A DNA stretch of 64,000 nt from Pseudomonas oryzihabitans (GCF_024652905.1 NZ_CP102428.1:570501-634500); one strand, 5' to 3'. Shown: positions 24,871 through 34,235, counted from the first letter of the stretch. The notes: a model not told the origin generated them from the sequence alone. Program-made: numbers and translations.

Positions 24871-27800
24871 ATGTTCGAACGTATTCTTCGCTTCGCCATT
24901 GAGCAGCGCTGGTTGGTGCTGCTTGCCACGCTCGGCATCGCTGCACTCGGGATCTACAGCTATCGCCACCTGCCCATCGATGCGGTGCCGGACATCACCA
25001 ACGTCCAGGTGCAGATCAATGCAGAAGTACCGGGCGCCTCGCCGCTGGAGGTCGAGCAGCGGGTCACCTATCCGCTGGAAACAGCCATGGCCGGCCTGCC
25101 GGGACTGGAGCGGACCCGTTCGTTGTCGCGTTCGGGCTTTGCCCAGATCAGTGTCATTTTCGCCGATGGGACGGATCTGTTCTTCGCTCGCCAGCAGGTG
25201 AGCGAGCGCCTCCAGGGTGCGCGCGAAGCCCTGCCAGAGGGTGTGGAGGTCAACCTGGGTCCGCTGTCCACGGGGCTTGGGGAAATCTTCCTCTGGACGG
25301 TGAAGGCCGCGCCCCAGGCGCGCCGCGCTGACGGCGAAGCCTATACGCTCACCGATCTGCGGGAGATCCAGGACTGGATCGTCAAACCCCAGTTGCGCAC
25401 CGTGCCCGGGGTGGCGGAAGTCAACACCATTGGCGGCTATGCCAAGGAATATCAGATCGCGCCCGATCCCAAACGGCTGGCAGGCTATCGCATCACCCTA
25501 GAGCAATTGGCGATGGCGCTCGAGCGGAACAACGCCAATGTCGGCGCCGGTTTCATCGAGCGCGCCGGGGAGCAGCTGGTGATTCGGGTACCGGGGCAGC
25601 TCGCCTCCGTCGAGGATATCGCCACCATCGTGCTCGCTACCGTGGACGGTACTCCGGTACGGATCCGGGATGTGGCCACGGTCGGGGTCGGGCAGGAGTC
25701 ACGCTCCGGAGCAGCTACCGAAAATGGCGAAGAGGCGGTGCTTGGCACCGTCTTCATGCGGGTGGGGGAGAACAGCCGCGAGGTGGCCCTGGCAGTGGCC
25801 GAGCGCCTGGCGCAGATCAACCGCAACCTGCCGGAAGGCGTGCAGGCGGTCGCCGTGTACGACCGCACCACGCTGGTGGACAAGGCGATCGCTACGGTAC
25901 GCAAGAATCTTGTAGAGGGTGCGCTGCTGGTCATCGCGGTGCTCTTCGTCTTCCTCGGCAATCTGCGCGCGGCGTTGATCACGGCGCTGGTGATCCCGCT
26001 GTCGATGCTCTTCACCTTCAGTGGCATGGCCGCGAATCGGGTCAGCGCCAACCTGATGAGTCTGGGTGCGCTCGACTTCGGCATCATCGTCGATGGCGCC
26101 GTGGTGATCGTGGAGAATGCCATTCGCCGGCTGGCTCATGCCCAGGAACGGCACGGTCGGGCGCTCGATCGCCGGGAGCGCTTCCAGGAAGTGTTCGCCG
26201 CCGCCCGCGAGGCGCGGAGACCCCTCATCTTCGGGCAGCTGATCATCATGGTGGTCTATCTACCGGTGTTCGCCCTGACGGGTGTGGAAGGCAAGATGTT
26301 CCATCCCATGGCCTTTACCGTGGTGATCGCCCTGTTGGGCGCCATGTTGCTGTCCATTACTTTCGTCCCGGCGGCCGTGGCGCTGTTCGTCACGGGTCGG
26401 GTGCAGGAGAAGGACAATCGGCTGATGAGCGCGGCGCGGCGCGGGTATGCCGTCGCGCTGGATGCAGCCATGCGTCGGCGGCCACTGGTGTTCGCCGGCG
26501 CTGGCCTGAGCGTGGTGCTGACGGTGTTGCTGGCCCTGCGCCTGGGCAGTGAATTCGTGCCCAGCTTGAGCGAAGGTGATTTCGCGCTGCAGGCGCTCAG
26601 GGTGCCGGGTACCGGCCTGGGGCAATCGGTGGACATGCAGCAGCGCCTGGAGCGCTCCATCCTGGATCAGGTACCCGAGGTGGAGCGGGTATTCGCGCGT
26701 ACCGGCACCGCCGAGATCGCCGCGGATCCGATGCCACCGAACATCTCTGATAGCTACGTGATGCTCAAGCCGAAGGCGCAGTGGCCTGATCCAGGCAAGT
26801 CCCGCGAGCAGCTGATGGCCGAGCTGGAAGCAGCGGCTGCGCGTGTACCCGGTAGCAATTACGAGCTGTCGCAACCGATCCAGCTGAGATTCAACGAGTT
26901 GATTTCCGGCGTGCGCAGCGATGTGGCGGTCAAGGTCTTCGGCGACGACATGGCGGTGCTGAACAAGACCGCTGCGGACATCGCCAGGGTGTTGCAGAAG
27001 GTCACCGGCGCTGCCGAGGTGAAGGTAGAGCAGACCGGTGGGTTGCCGCTGCTGAGCGTGCAGATCGATCGTGAGCGAGCCGCGCGCTACGGCCTCAATG
27101 TCGGTGACATCCAGGATGTGGTCGCAACTGCGCTCGGCGGACGCAAGGCCGGCACGCTTTTCGAGGGCGATCGCCGCTTCGATCTGATGATCCGCCTCCC
27201 GGAAGCCCTGCGTAGCGATCCGGCGGTGCTGGCGCGCTTGCCCATTCCATTGCCGGCGGTGGAAGGGCGCGTCGAGTTCATTCCCCTGGCCGATGTGGCG
27301 CGCCTGGAAACGGTGCTGGGGCCGAATCAGGTCAGCCGTGAAGACGGTAAGCGTCTGGTGATCGTCAGTGCCAATGTGCGCGATCGGGACCTGGGTAGCT
27401 TCGTGACGGATGCCACTGCCGCCATCACGGACCAGGTGCGAATTCCCGTAGGCTACTGGACCAGTTGGGGCGGCCAATTCGAGCAGCTACAGGCCGCCGC
27501 CGCCCGCCTGCAACTCGTGGTGCCGGTGGCCTTGCTGCTGGTGTTCGTGCTGCTGTTCATGATGTTCGGCAATCTGCGCGACGGCCTCGTGGTCTTTACC
27601 GGCATTCCCTTCGCCTTGACAGGCGGGGTATTGGCGTTGTGGTTGCGGGACATTCCCTTGTCGATCTCGGCCGGTGTGGGCTTCATCGCACTGTCAGGCG
27701 TCGCGGTGCTCAATGGCTTGGTGATGGTCTCCTTCATCCGTGGCCTGCTGGAGGAGGGCAAGCCGCTGGATATCGCCGTGCGCGAGGGCGCGCTGGTCCG

Positions 27801-28008
27801 CCTGCGGCCGGTGCTGATGACGGCGCTGGTGGCCTCGTTGGGCTTCATTCCCATGGCCCTGGCGACAGGCACCGGGGCGGAGGTACAGCGCCCGCTAGCG
27901 ACCGTGGTGATCGGCGGCATCCTGTCCTCCACTGCCCTGACACTGCTGGTCTTGCCTGCGCTCTACCACAGCGTCCTGCGCCGTCGCGAACAGCCCCCGG
28001 CAGGATGA
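24871..28008 (+). CDS. czcA: CzcA heavy-metal RND efflux transporter
   Basis: A 1045-residue HME-RND proton antiporter, the length usual for the family. It opens FERILRFAIEQRWLV with the first membrane helix and IDAVPDITNVQVQIN, standard for CzcA/CusA. The proton-relay Asp/Glu cluster is in LDFGIIVDGAVVIVENAIRR (helix 4). Two large periplasmic loops and the second half with VALLLVFVLLFMMFG and GIPFALTGG follow. It expels Co, Zn and Cd from the periplasm or cytoplasm. Ten nt after czcB, same operon. Confidence 0.95.
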   Translation: MFERILRFAIEQRWLVLLATLGIAALGIYSYRHLPIDAVPDITNVQVQINAEVPGASPLEVEQRVTYPLETAMAGLPGLERTRSLSRSGFAQISVIFADGTDLFFARQQVSERLQGAREALPEGVEVNLGPLSTGLGEIFLWTVKAAPQARRADGEAYTLTDLREIQDWIVKPQLRTVPGVAEVNTIGGYAKEYQIAPDPKRLAGYRITLEQLAMALERNNANVGAGFIERAGEQLVIRVPGQLASVEDIATIVLATVDGTPVRIRDVATVGVGQESRSGAATENGEEAVLGTVFMRVGENSREVALAVAERLAQINRNLPEGVQAVAVYDRTTLVDKAIATVRKNLVEGALLVIAVLFVFLGNLRAALITALVIPLSMLFTFSGMAANRVSANLMSLGALDFGIIVDGAVVIVENAIRRLAHAQERHGRALDRRERFQEVFAAAREARRPLIFGQLIIMVVYLPVFALTGVEGKMFHPMAFTVVIALLGAMLLSITFVPAAVALFVTGRVQEKDNRLMSAARRGYAVALDAAMRRRPLVFAGAGLSVVLTVLLALRLGSEFVPSLSEGDFALQALRVPGTGLGQSVDMQQRLERSILDQVPEVERVFARTGTAEIAADPMPPNISDSYVMLKPKAQWPDPGKSREQLMAELEAAAARVPGSNYELSQPIQLRFNELISGVRSDVAVKVFGDDMAVLNKTAADIARVLQKVTGAAEVKVEQTGGLPLLSVQIDRERAARYGLNVGDIQDVVATALGGRKAGTLFEGDRRFDLMIRLPEALRSDPAVLARLPIPLPAVEGRVEFIPLADVARLETVLGPNQVSREDGKRLVIVSANVRDRDLGSFVTDATAAITDQVRIPVGYWTSWGGQFEQLQAAAARLQLVVPVALLLVFVLLFMMFGNLRDGLVVFTGIPFALTGGVLALWLRDIPLSISAGVGFIALSGVAVLNGLVMVSFIRGLLEEGKPLDIAVREGALVRLRPVLMTALVASLGFIPMALATGTGAEVQRPLATVVIGGILSSTALTLLVLPALYHSVLRRREQPPAG

Positions 28009-28019
28009 CAGGATTGTAA
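28006..28019. promoter_or_regulatory. CzcR/CopR-type box upstream of PtrA-like gene
   Basis: TGACA-GGAT-TGTAA, the near-palindromic version of the box at 22176-22189. It begins in the czcA stop region and lies 81 bp before the small exported protein gene, so that gene probably has its own metal-induced promoter. Confidence 0.65.
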
Positions 28020-28099
28020 TGCGCGGCTCATCCTGGCGTTAGCCGCGCCCCTCTAGAGTGGCTCTTATACCCACGCTGCACTCTAGAAGGAGAAACACC

Positions 28100-28309
28100 A
28101 TGACGTTCCTTAAAACTGCCCTGTTTGCCGCCACCCTCGCCGTTGCGGGCCTCAGCTATGCCGCAGATGGCAGCGAGCGCTCGATCTCGCACAACGAAGA
28201 TTTCCGCGATAGCCAGGCGGCGCTCCAGCAGCATCGAGAGATGCATGAAACGCTGGCGCAGGAAGGGCGTCAGCCGGATAAAGCATCCAACGTCAAAGCG
28301 ACCAACTGA
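28100..28309 (+). CDS. small exported PtrA-like metal-stress protein (czc-linked)
   Basis: A 69-residue protein with a signal peptide (TFLKTALFAATLAVAGLSYA, cut before ADGSERS) and a short charged mature part rich in His, Gln and Glu. AAGGAG lies before ATG 28100. The A-D/E-G-x-E/D-R start of the mature chain is shared with the protein at 30644-30838 and recalls the PtrA N-terminal family of copper-induced Pseudomonas proteins. Likely periplasmic metal binding; role unproven. Confidence 0.7.
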   Translation: MTFLKTALFAATLAVAGLSYAADGSERSISHNEDFRDSQAALQQHREMHETLAQEGRQPDKASNVKATN

Positions 28310-28364
28310 GGCTACGCGTCTGTTTGGCCGTAGACGATTGATGCCGCGCATCTGAGGCTCGGAC

Positions 28365-28388
28365 AGAAAGCGCCCTGTGGCGCTTTCT
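28365..28388 (+). terminator. hairpin after the czc-linked gene
   Basis: AGAAAGCGCC-CTGT-GGCGCTTTCT, a perfect 10-bp stem with a 4-nt loop 56 nt after the stop. There is no long T-run, so it may be a weak terminator or an mRNA-end protector. Confidence 0.65.
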
Positions 28389-28763
28389 GCACACCTAAAA
28401 ATATACTGCCCTAGAAAAAACCAGCTTCACAGGCACCACCTGCCCCCCTTTTGCCCGCGCTCCAACTTCCTACTCACCCACCCCGCGCGCGACAGAAGGA
28501 AGAAGGAAAACTCGAGCCAGAATCTAAAGCATTAGAAAAAGCTGCGGTCCAGCTCAACTCCTAACGCGGAGGTAGGTGAGGCGAATGTTTTGATTGCTTT
28601 CAGGCACTCATCATCCCCTTGTAGCAAGTTGAGCAGCCCGAATCGAACACCACCTACCACCACCCAGCGCGTTGAACGTTGCAACCGTGACCTGCACAGT
28701 GGACGTTTGCGCCTGCGCACTTTCGTCAGCGGTCCACAACAAGATTACTGCGCCGGTGAGACA
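28389..28763. other. intergenic up to the T1 right end, no gene supported
   Basis: 375 bp of transposon DNA. A 62-codon minus-strand frame (28532-28720) is Arg-rich, lacks a ribosome site and is probably not a gene. Nothing else recognised. Confidence 0.5.
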
Positions 28764-28811
28764 GACATTTCTACTTAGTCACCAGAGCGACATTTCTATT
28801 TAGCCTTGACA
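28764..28811 (+). repeat. right end of inner transposon T1
   Basis: Two GACATTTCTAYTTAG motifs (28764 and 28789) then GCCTTGACA, ending at 28811. The reverse complement starts TGTCAAGGCTAAATAG, matching the left-end consensus. Directly followed by GGCCGG, one half of the inferred target duplication. Confidence 0.75.
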
Positions 28812-29737
28812 GGCCGGTGCGCATCGAAATCCGAGCGGGCAATTTTACCGAAGCGGCGATTGTAATCGGCCATGAAAAGCGGCAGATAAGCGTTAGCGGC
28901 GTCGACGGTGCTGATGTTTCGTAGTCGCAATTCTTTGACCAGGCGATCCTGCAAGGTGAGATGGGCTCGCTCCACGCGGCCCTTAGCCTGGCTGGAGTTG
29001 GCGCAGAAGGTATCGATGTTCAGCTCGAACATGGCCCTGGCGAACTGCGTGTGGCCATTGCCACCCTGAGCATCTTTGCTGTTGACTCGAAACACACTGG
29101 CCTTGTCGCTGTAGAGCGCCAAGGGCTTACCGTGGTGCTCCAAGTAGGCCCGGGTAGCCTGGAAGTAGCTGAAGGTCGATTCGCTGCGGGTGAAGGCTAG
29201 GTGCATCAGGCGACTGGTGGCGTCGTCGATGTAGACCAGAAGGGTGCATGCCGGTGCTCGGTCCTCGTACCATCGATGATCGCTGCCATCGATCTGGATC
29301 AGCTCGCCCAGGCAGGCCCGGCGATTGCGTGGCTGGTACACCTTGGGCGGTCGCTGCCGACGCGGCGTCCATAACCCGGCATCCATCATGATGCGCCGGA
29401 CGGTTTCCTTGGCCAGGCGTAAGCCGTGACATTCAACGAGCTTTTCGGCCGCAAGCGTGGGACCGAAATCCTGGTAGTGCTGCCGGATTAGAGCGGCGGC
29501 ACGCTGCTCAAGGCCAGGCCGCAGCTGATGATTGCTGGGCTGGCCGCGCTTACGTGAGGTCAGGCCCGAAACGCCGGCGTCCCGGTAACGCTGCACCAGG
29601 CGGTGAACCTGCCGGGTACTCAGCTGCAGGCGCTGGGCGGCGCGTGTGGGCGTAAGGAAACCCTCGGTCACCGCCTGGATGACCTTGAGGCGATCGACTT
29701 CGCGTAGGCTCATCGTGATCCGCTCGTAGGCTGACAT
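28812..29737 (-). pseudogene. ISNCY/IS1202-type DDE transposase, N-terminal two-thirds (T2)
   Basis: Opens SAYERITMSLREVDRLKVI with a helix-turn-helix (TPTRAAQRLQLSTRQVHRLV), then an rve/DDE core: Asp in IQIDGSDHRWY, Asp in ALYSDKASVF and Glu in KGRVERAHL. After residue 308 (DAHRPV) the frame enters the T1 end and stops at 28796 (as AAG GCT AAA TAG), so the C-terminal third is missing. That third lies at 29841-30327 on the other strand, starting with the same HRPV. Full length would be about 468 residues, normal for the family. Probably inactive. Confidence 0.88.
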
Positions 29738-29792
29738 CCTGATCGCTCCGCATCGGCTGCAAAGCCGCTAGGCTAGCTGCCATACGTGATCG

Positions 29793-29840
29793 GGACATTT
29801 CTATCTGGCTGGATCGCGACATTACTATTTGGCCGTAACA
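29793..29840 (-). repeat. left-type transposon end, inverted copy
   Basis: On the minus strand this begins TGTTACGGCCAAATAG and repeats the AAATAGWAATGTC motif, about 90% identical to 16013-16060 over the end and the following 50 bp. It directly abuts CCGGCC at 29841. The inverted pair of ends is the likely substrate for the inversion. Confidence 0.78.
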
Positions 29841-30327
29841 CCGGCCAGTACGCGACGACTAGGACCTGTCTCTAACCTTCACATGGCGGGAACCGCGGCG
29901 GGTATCGAAAAGCCTCACGCTGCAGTACGACAGACGTCTCTATGTCCTGCACGACACGCTACAAGCACGAGCTTTAGCAGGCCGATACGCAGAGATCTAT
30001 CACTACCCTGACGGCCGGATTGAGGTCCGTTCAGCAGGGATTCTCTTTTCCTACGAGACGTTGGATCAGTTGCCTGAGGTCAGCCAAGGCACCATCGTGG
30101 AAAACAAGCGGCTGGGCCACGTCTTGCAGGTCGCGCAGCGGATGCAAGAGCAGCGCGATAGCCGTCGGTCCCAAGCGGTACCTCGCAATCCAAAGCCAAC
30201 CAAAGCGCAGCGCCAAGAGCCGCCGAAGAAGAAGGCGAAAGATTTCATGCCGGAGGATATCGTGGCTGCCCTCGATAAAAGCCGGCCTCCGAAGCGTAGC
30301 CGTCATGCGTCAGTCAATCAGCGCTGA
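29841..30327 (+). pseudogene. ISNCY/IS1202-type transposase, C-terminal third (T2)
   Basis: Read from CAC CGG CCA the frame gives HRPVRDD, a TAG stop where relatives have Glu, then DLSLTFTWREPRRVSKSLTL and YHYPDGRIEVRSAG, IVENKRLGHVLQVAQRMQE and a basic tail ending SRHASVNQR. This is the beta-rich C-terminal domain of the transposase whose N-terminal part lies at 28812-29737. The TAG at about 29856 is a second inactivating change. The stop overlaps the ParC-like gene start. Confidence 0.82.
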
Positions 30328-30547
30328 AGGGCTCAGTGCGCTTGTAGCGGCCGGGGCCGCATACGACGTGCGCGCAATTCCAGGTCCCGACGGCCATGGG
30401 TGGCAATTGCAGGTGCGTTACAGCAAAGAGAGCCGACATTTTCCTCTCCGCTCTAGACGCGAAGTAGTAAGGGTATTTCGGTCACTCGATACGCTCAACA
30501 GGTATGCACAGGGCATTGGAATACGAGGGTTCCGGGTCGAAAGCTGA
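30305..30547 (+). CDS. small ParC-like accessory protein of the transposon (copy 2)
   Basis: An 80-residue homologue of the protein at 16352-16594 (RQSISAEGLSALVAAGAAYDVR..., WQLQVRYSKESRHFPL, SLDTLNRYAQGIGIRGF). The DNA differs at about one base in five, so the copies are old relatives and not a recent duplication. It starts 23 nt before the transposase stop in another frame, which implies translational coupling in the intact element. Confidence 0.68.
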   Translation: MRQSISAEGLSALVAAGAAYDVRAIPGPDGHGWQLQVRYSKESRHFPLRSRREVVRVFRSLDTLNRYAQGIGIRGFRVES

Positions 30548-30558
30548 CTACTTTGTAA
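30545..30558. promoter_or_regulatory. CopR/CzcR-type box upstream of the cop-linked PtrA gene
   Basis: TGACT-ACTT-TGTAA, an imperfect form of the box with the same 4-bp spacer, 86 bp before the PtrA-like start at 30644. Confidence 0.55.
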
Positions 30559-30643
30559 TCCTCGGCTCAGTCTACTGAAAGCTTTCCAGCGCTACCTTGT
30601 GGTCCGCGGCATGTGCCGCTGTGTTTGCCTGAGGTGCTTCGTC

Positions 30644-30838
30644 ATGAACCTTTCTAAAGCTGTGTTCCTCGCTCTTGCTTTCACCCTTTCCTCGTCTGCT
30701 TTTGCTGAAGGGGGCGCCGATCGCGTCTTCACTCGCATGATGGACGCCCAACAAGCAGCGCAAAGCGAAAAAGCCGAGCCGAGGCTAGCCGGGATGTCTA
30801 AAGAAAAAAAGGATGAGGGCGGCAAGGTTTGCTGCTAG
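30644..30838 (+). CDS. small exported PtrA-like copper-stress protein (cop-linked)
   Basis: A 64-residue protein with a signal peptide (NLSKAVFLALAFTLSSSAFA, cut before EGGADRVF) and a Met/Lys-rich mature chain ending KVCC. The AEGGADRVF start strongly recalls the PtrA family of CopRS-induced Pseudomonas proteins. It lies between two CopR-type boxes just before copA. The terminal Cys pair may bind metal. Function in copper tolerance is inferred from place and family. Confidence 0.75.
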   Translation: MNLSKAVFLALAFTLSSSAFAEGGADRVFTRMMDAQQAAQSEKAEPRLAGMSKEKKDEGGKVCC

Positions 30839-30857
30839 TGGAGCGGCCACCTAATGC

Positions 30858-30871
30858 TTACAGAAATGTAA
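30858..30871. promoter_or_regulatory. CopR box upstream of copA
   Basis: TTACA-GAAA-TGTAA, a perfect dyad 95 bp before copA, as expected for the CopR operator of copABCD in Pseudomonas. Confidence 0.8.
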
Positions 30872-30965
30872 TCGCGCCCTACAAAGCGCTATGACATCTT
30901 TCCGCCTAATCTTCTAACTCCTGTGCACGGCGCCACTGCCGTCCTCCCTACCAGGGCCTGCTCGT

Positions 30966-32810
30966 ATGGAATCAAGAACCTCTCGACGTACCTTCGTCAA
31001 AGGCCTCGCGGCTGCAGGCATGCTGGGGGGACTGGGCTTGTGGCGTTCTCCCAGTTGGGCAGCAGCTGGCTCAACGGCGCTCAGCACTCTGACGGGCACG
31101 GAGTTCGACCTGTCGATTGGCGAGATGCCAGTGAACATTACCGGCAAGCGTCGCACAGCGATGGTGATCAACGGCGGATTGCCAGGGCCCCTTTTGCGAT
31201 GGAAGGAGGGCGACACGGTGACGCTTCGCGTGCGCAACAAGCTTGATGCGGCCACCTCGATTCACTGGCACGGCATCATCCTTCCGCCAAACATGGACGG
31301 GGTGCCGGGCCTGAGTTTCGCAGGCATTGAGCCGGGCGGGATGTACGTTTATCAATTCAAGCTCCAACAGAACGGGACCTACTGGTATCACAGCCACTCA
31401 GGCTTCCAAGAACAGGTAGGGGTCTACGGCCCCCTTGTCATCGAGGCGAAGGAGCCCGAGCCTTTCAAATACGATCGTGAGCATGTGGTGATGCTGACGG
31501 ACTGGACGGATGAAGATCCGGCTTCGCTGATGCGCACGCTGAAAAAACAGTCCGACTACTACAACTTCCACAAGCGCACCGTTGGCGACTTCGTCAACGA
31601 CGTCGCTGACAAGGGCTGGGCCGCGACGCTGGCGGATCGCAAGATGTGGGCTGAGATGAAGATGAATCCCACGGACCTTGCGGATGTAAGCGGCGCAACC
31701 TACACCTACCTGCTCAATGGCCAGGCTCCGAACATGAATTGGACAGGCCTGTTCCGTCCTGGTGAGAAGCTACGGCTTCGATTCATCAATGGCTCCGCCA
31801 TGACGTACTTCGACATCCGTATCCCAGGCCTGAAAATGACCGTAGTAGCGTCTGATGGTCTTTACGTGAACCCGGTTGAGGTCGACGAGCTTCGTATCGC
31901 CGTGGCCGAAACCTACGATGTCATCGTCGAGCCTACAGGCGAGGCTTACACGGTCTTCGCCCAGTCAATGGATCGTACCGGCTATGCCCGCGGCACCCTT
32001 GCCGTGCGGGATGGCTTGGTGGCTCCAGTCCCTCCGCTTGATCCTCGCCCCTTGGTCACGATGGACGACATGGGTATGGGCGGTATGGACCATGGCGGCA
32101 TGGACCACGGCAGCATGAAGGGTACGAATTCGGCGGCCGGTGATGATATGCAGACCATGAGCAGCATGGGAGGCAGCCCCATGCCAGCCATGGACCACAG
32201 CAAGATGTCCTCCGTACAGGGCATGGACCACAGCGCTATGGCGGGGATGGACCATGGTTCGATGTCTGGAATGGGCGGCATGACGATGCAAAGTCATCCT
32301 GCGAGTGAGAAGAACAACCCGCTGGTCGACATGCAGGCGATGACGCCTACCGCCAAATTGAATGACCCCGGCCTGGGCCTGCGTAACAACGGACGCAAGG
32401 TACTCACCTACGCCGACCTCAAAAGCACTTTCGAAGACCCTGATGGCCGCGAGCCAAGCCGTACCATCGAGCTACATCTGACAGGACACATGGAGAAGTT
32501 TGCCTGGTCCTTCGATGGGATCAAGTTCTCCGAAGCTCACCCTCTGGTTCTCAAATACGGGGAGCGTGTGAGGATCGTGCTGGTGAACGACACGATGATG
32601 ACGCACCCAATTCACCTGCACGGCATGTGGAGCGACCTGGAGGACGAGGAAGGCAACTTCCTGGTTCGCAAGCACACCATCGACATGCCACCCGGATCCA
32701 AGCGCAGCTATCGCGTCACCGCCGACGCCCTGGGGCGATGGGCCTACCACTGCCATCTGCTGTACCACATGGAGATGGGTATGTTCCGCGAAGTCCGGGT
32801 AGAGGAGTGA
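30966..32810 (+). CDS. copA: CopA periplasmic multicopper oxidase
   Basis: A 614-residue protein with a twin-arginine signal ([20 protein letters not shown]). The copper ligands are in [26 protein letters not shown] and [13 protein letters not shown]. Between about 375 and 445 is a Met/His-rich segment with repeated MDHGGMDHG and MDHSAM units that binds extra Cu(I). Cu-oxidase domains 3, 1 and 2 follow CopA/PcoA order. It oxidises and sequesters periplasmic copper. It heads copABCDRS behind a perfect CopR box. Confidence 0.96.
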   Translation: MESRTSRRTFVKGLAAAGMLGGLGLWRSPSWAAAGSTALSTLTGTEFDLSIGEMPVNITGKRRTAMVINGGLPGPLLRWKEGDTVTLRVRNKLDAATSIHWHGIILPPNMDGVPGLSFAGIEPGGMYVYQFKLQQNGTYWYHSHSGFQEQVGVYGPLVIEAKEPEPFKYDREHVVMLTDWTDEDPASLMRTLKKQSDYYNFHKRTVGDFVNDVADKGWAATLADRKMWAEMKMNPTDLADVSGATYTYLLNGQAPNMNWTGLFRPGEKLRLRFINGSAMTYFDIRIPGLKMTVVASDGLYVNPVEVDELRIAVAETYDVIVEPTGEAYTVFAQSMDRTGYARGTLAVRDGLVAPVPPLDPRPLVTMDDMGMGGMDHGGMDHGSMKGTNSAAGDDMQTMSSMGGSPMPAMDHSKMSSVQGMDHSAMAGMDHGSMSGMGGMTMQSHPASEKNNPLVDMQAMTPTAKLNDPGLGLRNNGRKVLTYADLKSTFEDPDGREPSRTIELHLTGHMEKFAWSFDGIKFSEAHPLVLKYGERVRIVLVNDTMMTHPIHLHGMWSDLEDEEGNFLVRKHTIDMPPGSKRSYRVTADALGRWAYHCHLLYHMEMGMFREVRVEE

Positions 32811-32815
32811 AGCCA

Positions 32816-33802
32816 GTGACCGTGTTGAATCGACTCCACGTTTGTTCGCTGCTTGCAGTTACCAGCTTCACCATCGCACCGGTTTATGCCTTTGCTGCTG
32901 AAGCGGTCAGTTCTGACATGGACCACAGCCAAATGCAGGGGATGGATCACTCCAAGATGCAGGGCATGGACCACAGCCAGATGCAGGGTATGGATCACTC
33001 CAAGATGCAGGGCATGGACCACAGCCAGATGCAGGGTATGGACTCTGGAATGACCACCATGGCGCCCAGCAAGCCAGCAGCCCCCACGCAAAGCCGCACA
33101 CCTATTCCGCCCATTACGGATGCCAACCGGGCGGCCGTCTATCAAAGTGGTAAAGGTCATACGGTCCATGACGATGCCCTCAACTACTTCCTGTTGTTCG
33201 ATCAGCTTGAGTGGCAGAACGCTGATAACGGCAGTGTGCTGAATTGGGACGTCAATGGTTGGGTAGGGGGGGATATTGACCGGCTGTGGATTCGCTCCGA
33301 GGGGGAGCGCTCCAACGGCAAAACCGAATCCGCCGAGCTACAAGCGTTGTGGGGCCACTCCATCGGCCCGTGGTGGGACGTGGTTGGTGGCGTACGGCAG
33401 GACTTCAAACCAGGACCGTCACAGACGTGGGCCGCGTTTGGCCTCCAAGGCCTGGCCTTATACAACTTCGAGGCCGAAGCGACTGCTTTCCTCGGAGAGG
33501 GTGGCCAAACGGCGTTGAGGCTGGAGGGCGACTACGACATCCTGCTGACCAATCGCCTGATCTTGCAGCCAACCGCCGAAGCCAATTTTTACGGGCAGAA
33601 CGACCCAAAACGCGGAATCGGCTCTGGCTTGTCCGAGACGGAAGTCGGAGTGCGTTTGCGGTACGAAATCTACCGAGAGTTCGCCCCGTACATTGGTGTC
33701 AGCTGGAACCGCTCCTATGGCAACACTGCCGATTTTGCCCGGGAGGAAGGGGAAGACCGCAGCGAAGCCCGACTGGTCCTGGGTGTACGTATGTGGTTCT
33801 AA
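32816..33802 (+). CDS. copB: CopB outer-membrane copper-resistance protein
   Basis: A 328-residue protein. The start is taken as GTG 32816, with GAGGAG about 8-13 nt upstream in the copA end, giving a signal peptide (cut near YAFAAEA). Five near-identical MDHSxMQG units follow (about residues 34-74) as a Met/His copper-binding repeat. The C-terminal 220 residues form a beta-barrel (LDQLEW...; final [10 protein letters not shown] with terminal Phe). It stores or exports copper at the outer membrane. Confidence 0.92.
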   Translation: MTVLNRLHVCSLLAVTSFTIAPVYAFAAEAVSSDMDHSQMQGMDHSKMQGMDHSQMQGMDHSKMQGMDHSQMQGMDSGMTTMAPSKPAAPTQSRTPIPPITDANRAAVYQSGKGHTVHDDALNYFLLFDQLEWQNADNGSVLNWDVNGWVGGDIDRLWIRSEGERSNGKTESAELQALWGHSIGPWWDVVGGVRQDFKPGPSQTWAAFGLQGLALYNFEAEATAFLGEGGQTALRLEGDYDILLTNRLILQPTAEANFYGQNDPKRGIGSGLSETEVGVRLRYEIYREFAPYIGVSWNRSYGNTADFAREEGEDRSEARLVLGVRMWF

Positions 33803-33855
33803 CCAGACACCAAATCTCATTCCCCACGAACGCCCCTTGGGCTGTAGGAGTTCGC

Positions 33856-34233
33856 ATGTTCAATCGTGCACCTTTCATAACGCTCTTTGCCGCTGGAATG
33901 CTGTTTAGCGTCCTGGCTCAAGCCCATCCCAAGCTGGTGTCTTCGACGCCTGCCGAAGGAGCTGAAGGCGCCGCCCCGGCAAAGATCGAGCTGCACTTTT
34001 CTGAAAACCTGGTCACTCAGTTTTCCGGCGCGAAACTGGTCATGACGGCGATGCCTGGTATGGAGCATCCGCCGATGGCGGTCAAGGCGGCTGTTTCGGG
34101 TGGCAGTGATCCGAAGACCATGGTCATCGCACCTGCCTCGCCGTTGACGGCCGGCACCTACAAGGTTGATTGGCGGGCAGTGTCATCAGATACCCACCCC
34201 ATCACCGGTAGCGTGACATTCAAGGTCAAGTAA
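33856..34233 (+). CDS. copC: CopC periplasmic copper carrier
   Basis: A 125-residue cupredoxin-like protein. A signal peptide is cut before [13 protein letters not shown], leaving the N-terminal His that binds Cu(II). The Met-rich Cu(I) region is [12 protein letters not shown], and the Cu(II) His is in [13 protein letters not shown]. It delivers copper to CopD or CopA. TAGGAG precedes the ATG; copD begins 2 nt after its stop. Confidence 0.95.
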   Translation: MFNRAPFITLFAAGMLFSVLAQAHPKLVSSTPAEGAEGAAPAKIELHFSENLVTQFSGAKLVMTAMPGMEHPPMAVKAAVSGGSDPKTMVIAPASPLTAGTYKVDWRAVSSDTHPITGSVTFKVK

Positions 34234-34235
34234 GT

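Larger units (their letters stand above)
16013..28811 (+). mobile_element. inner Cd/Zn/Co-resistance transposon (T1), nested in T2
   Basis: T1 runs from the left-type end at 16013 to a right-type end (28764-28811, finishing TAGCCTTGACA). It carries a deleted transposase, the ParC-like gene, cadR-cadA, czcS-czcR, czcCBA and a PtrA-like gene. I infer it inserted in the T2 transposase gene, duplicating CCGGCC: the halves of that gene now end at 28812-28817 (GGCCGG) and 29841-29846 (CCGGCC). A later inversion between the two ~100-bp similar left ends explains why the halves now face opposite ways. The inversion is inference from these junctions. Confidence 0.65.

Noticed and set aside
28532-28720. 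62-codon minus-strand frame in the T1 right part
   Set aside because: Arg-rich, no start signals, no homologue recognised.
28796-29737. Complete 313-residue transposase
   Set aside because: The last codons come from the T1 end; the true C-terminal domain lies at 29841-30327 on the opposite strand.
32916-33040. CRISPR-like tandem repeats
   Set aside because: The repeats are coding (MDHSxMQG units of CopB) with no unique spacers.
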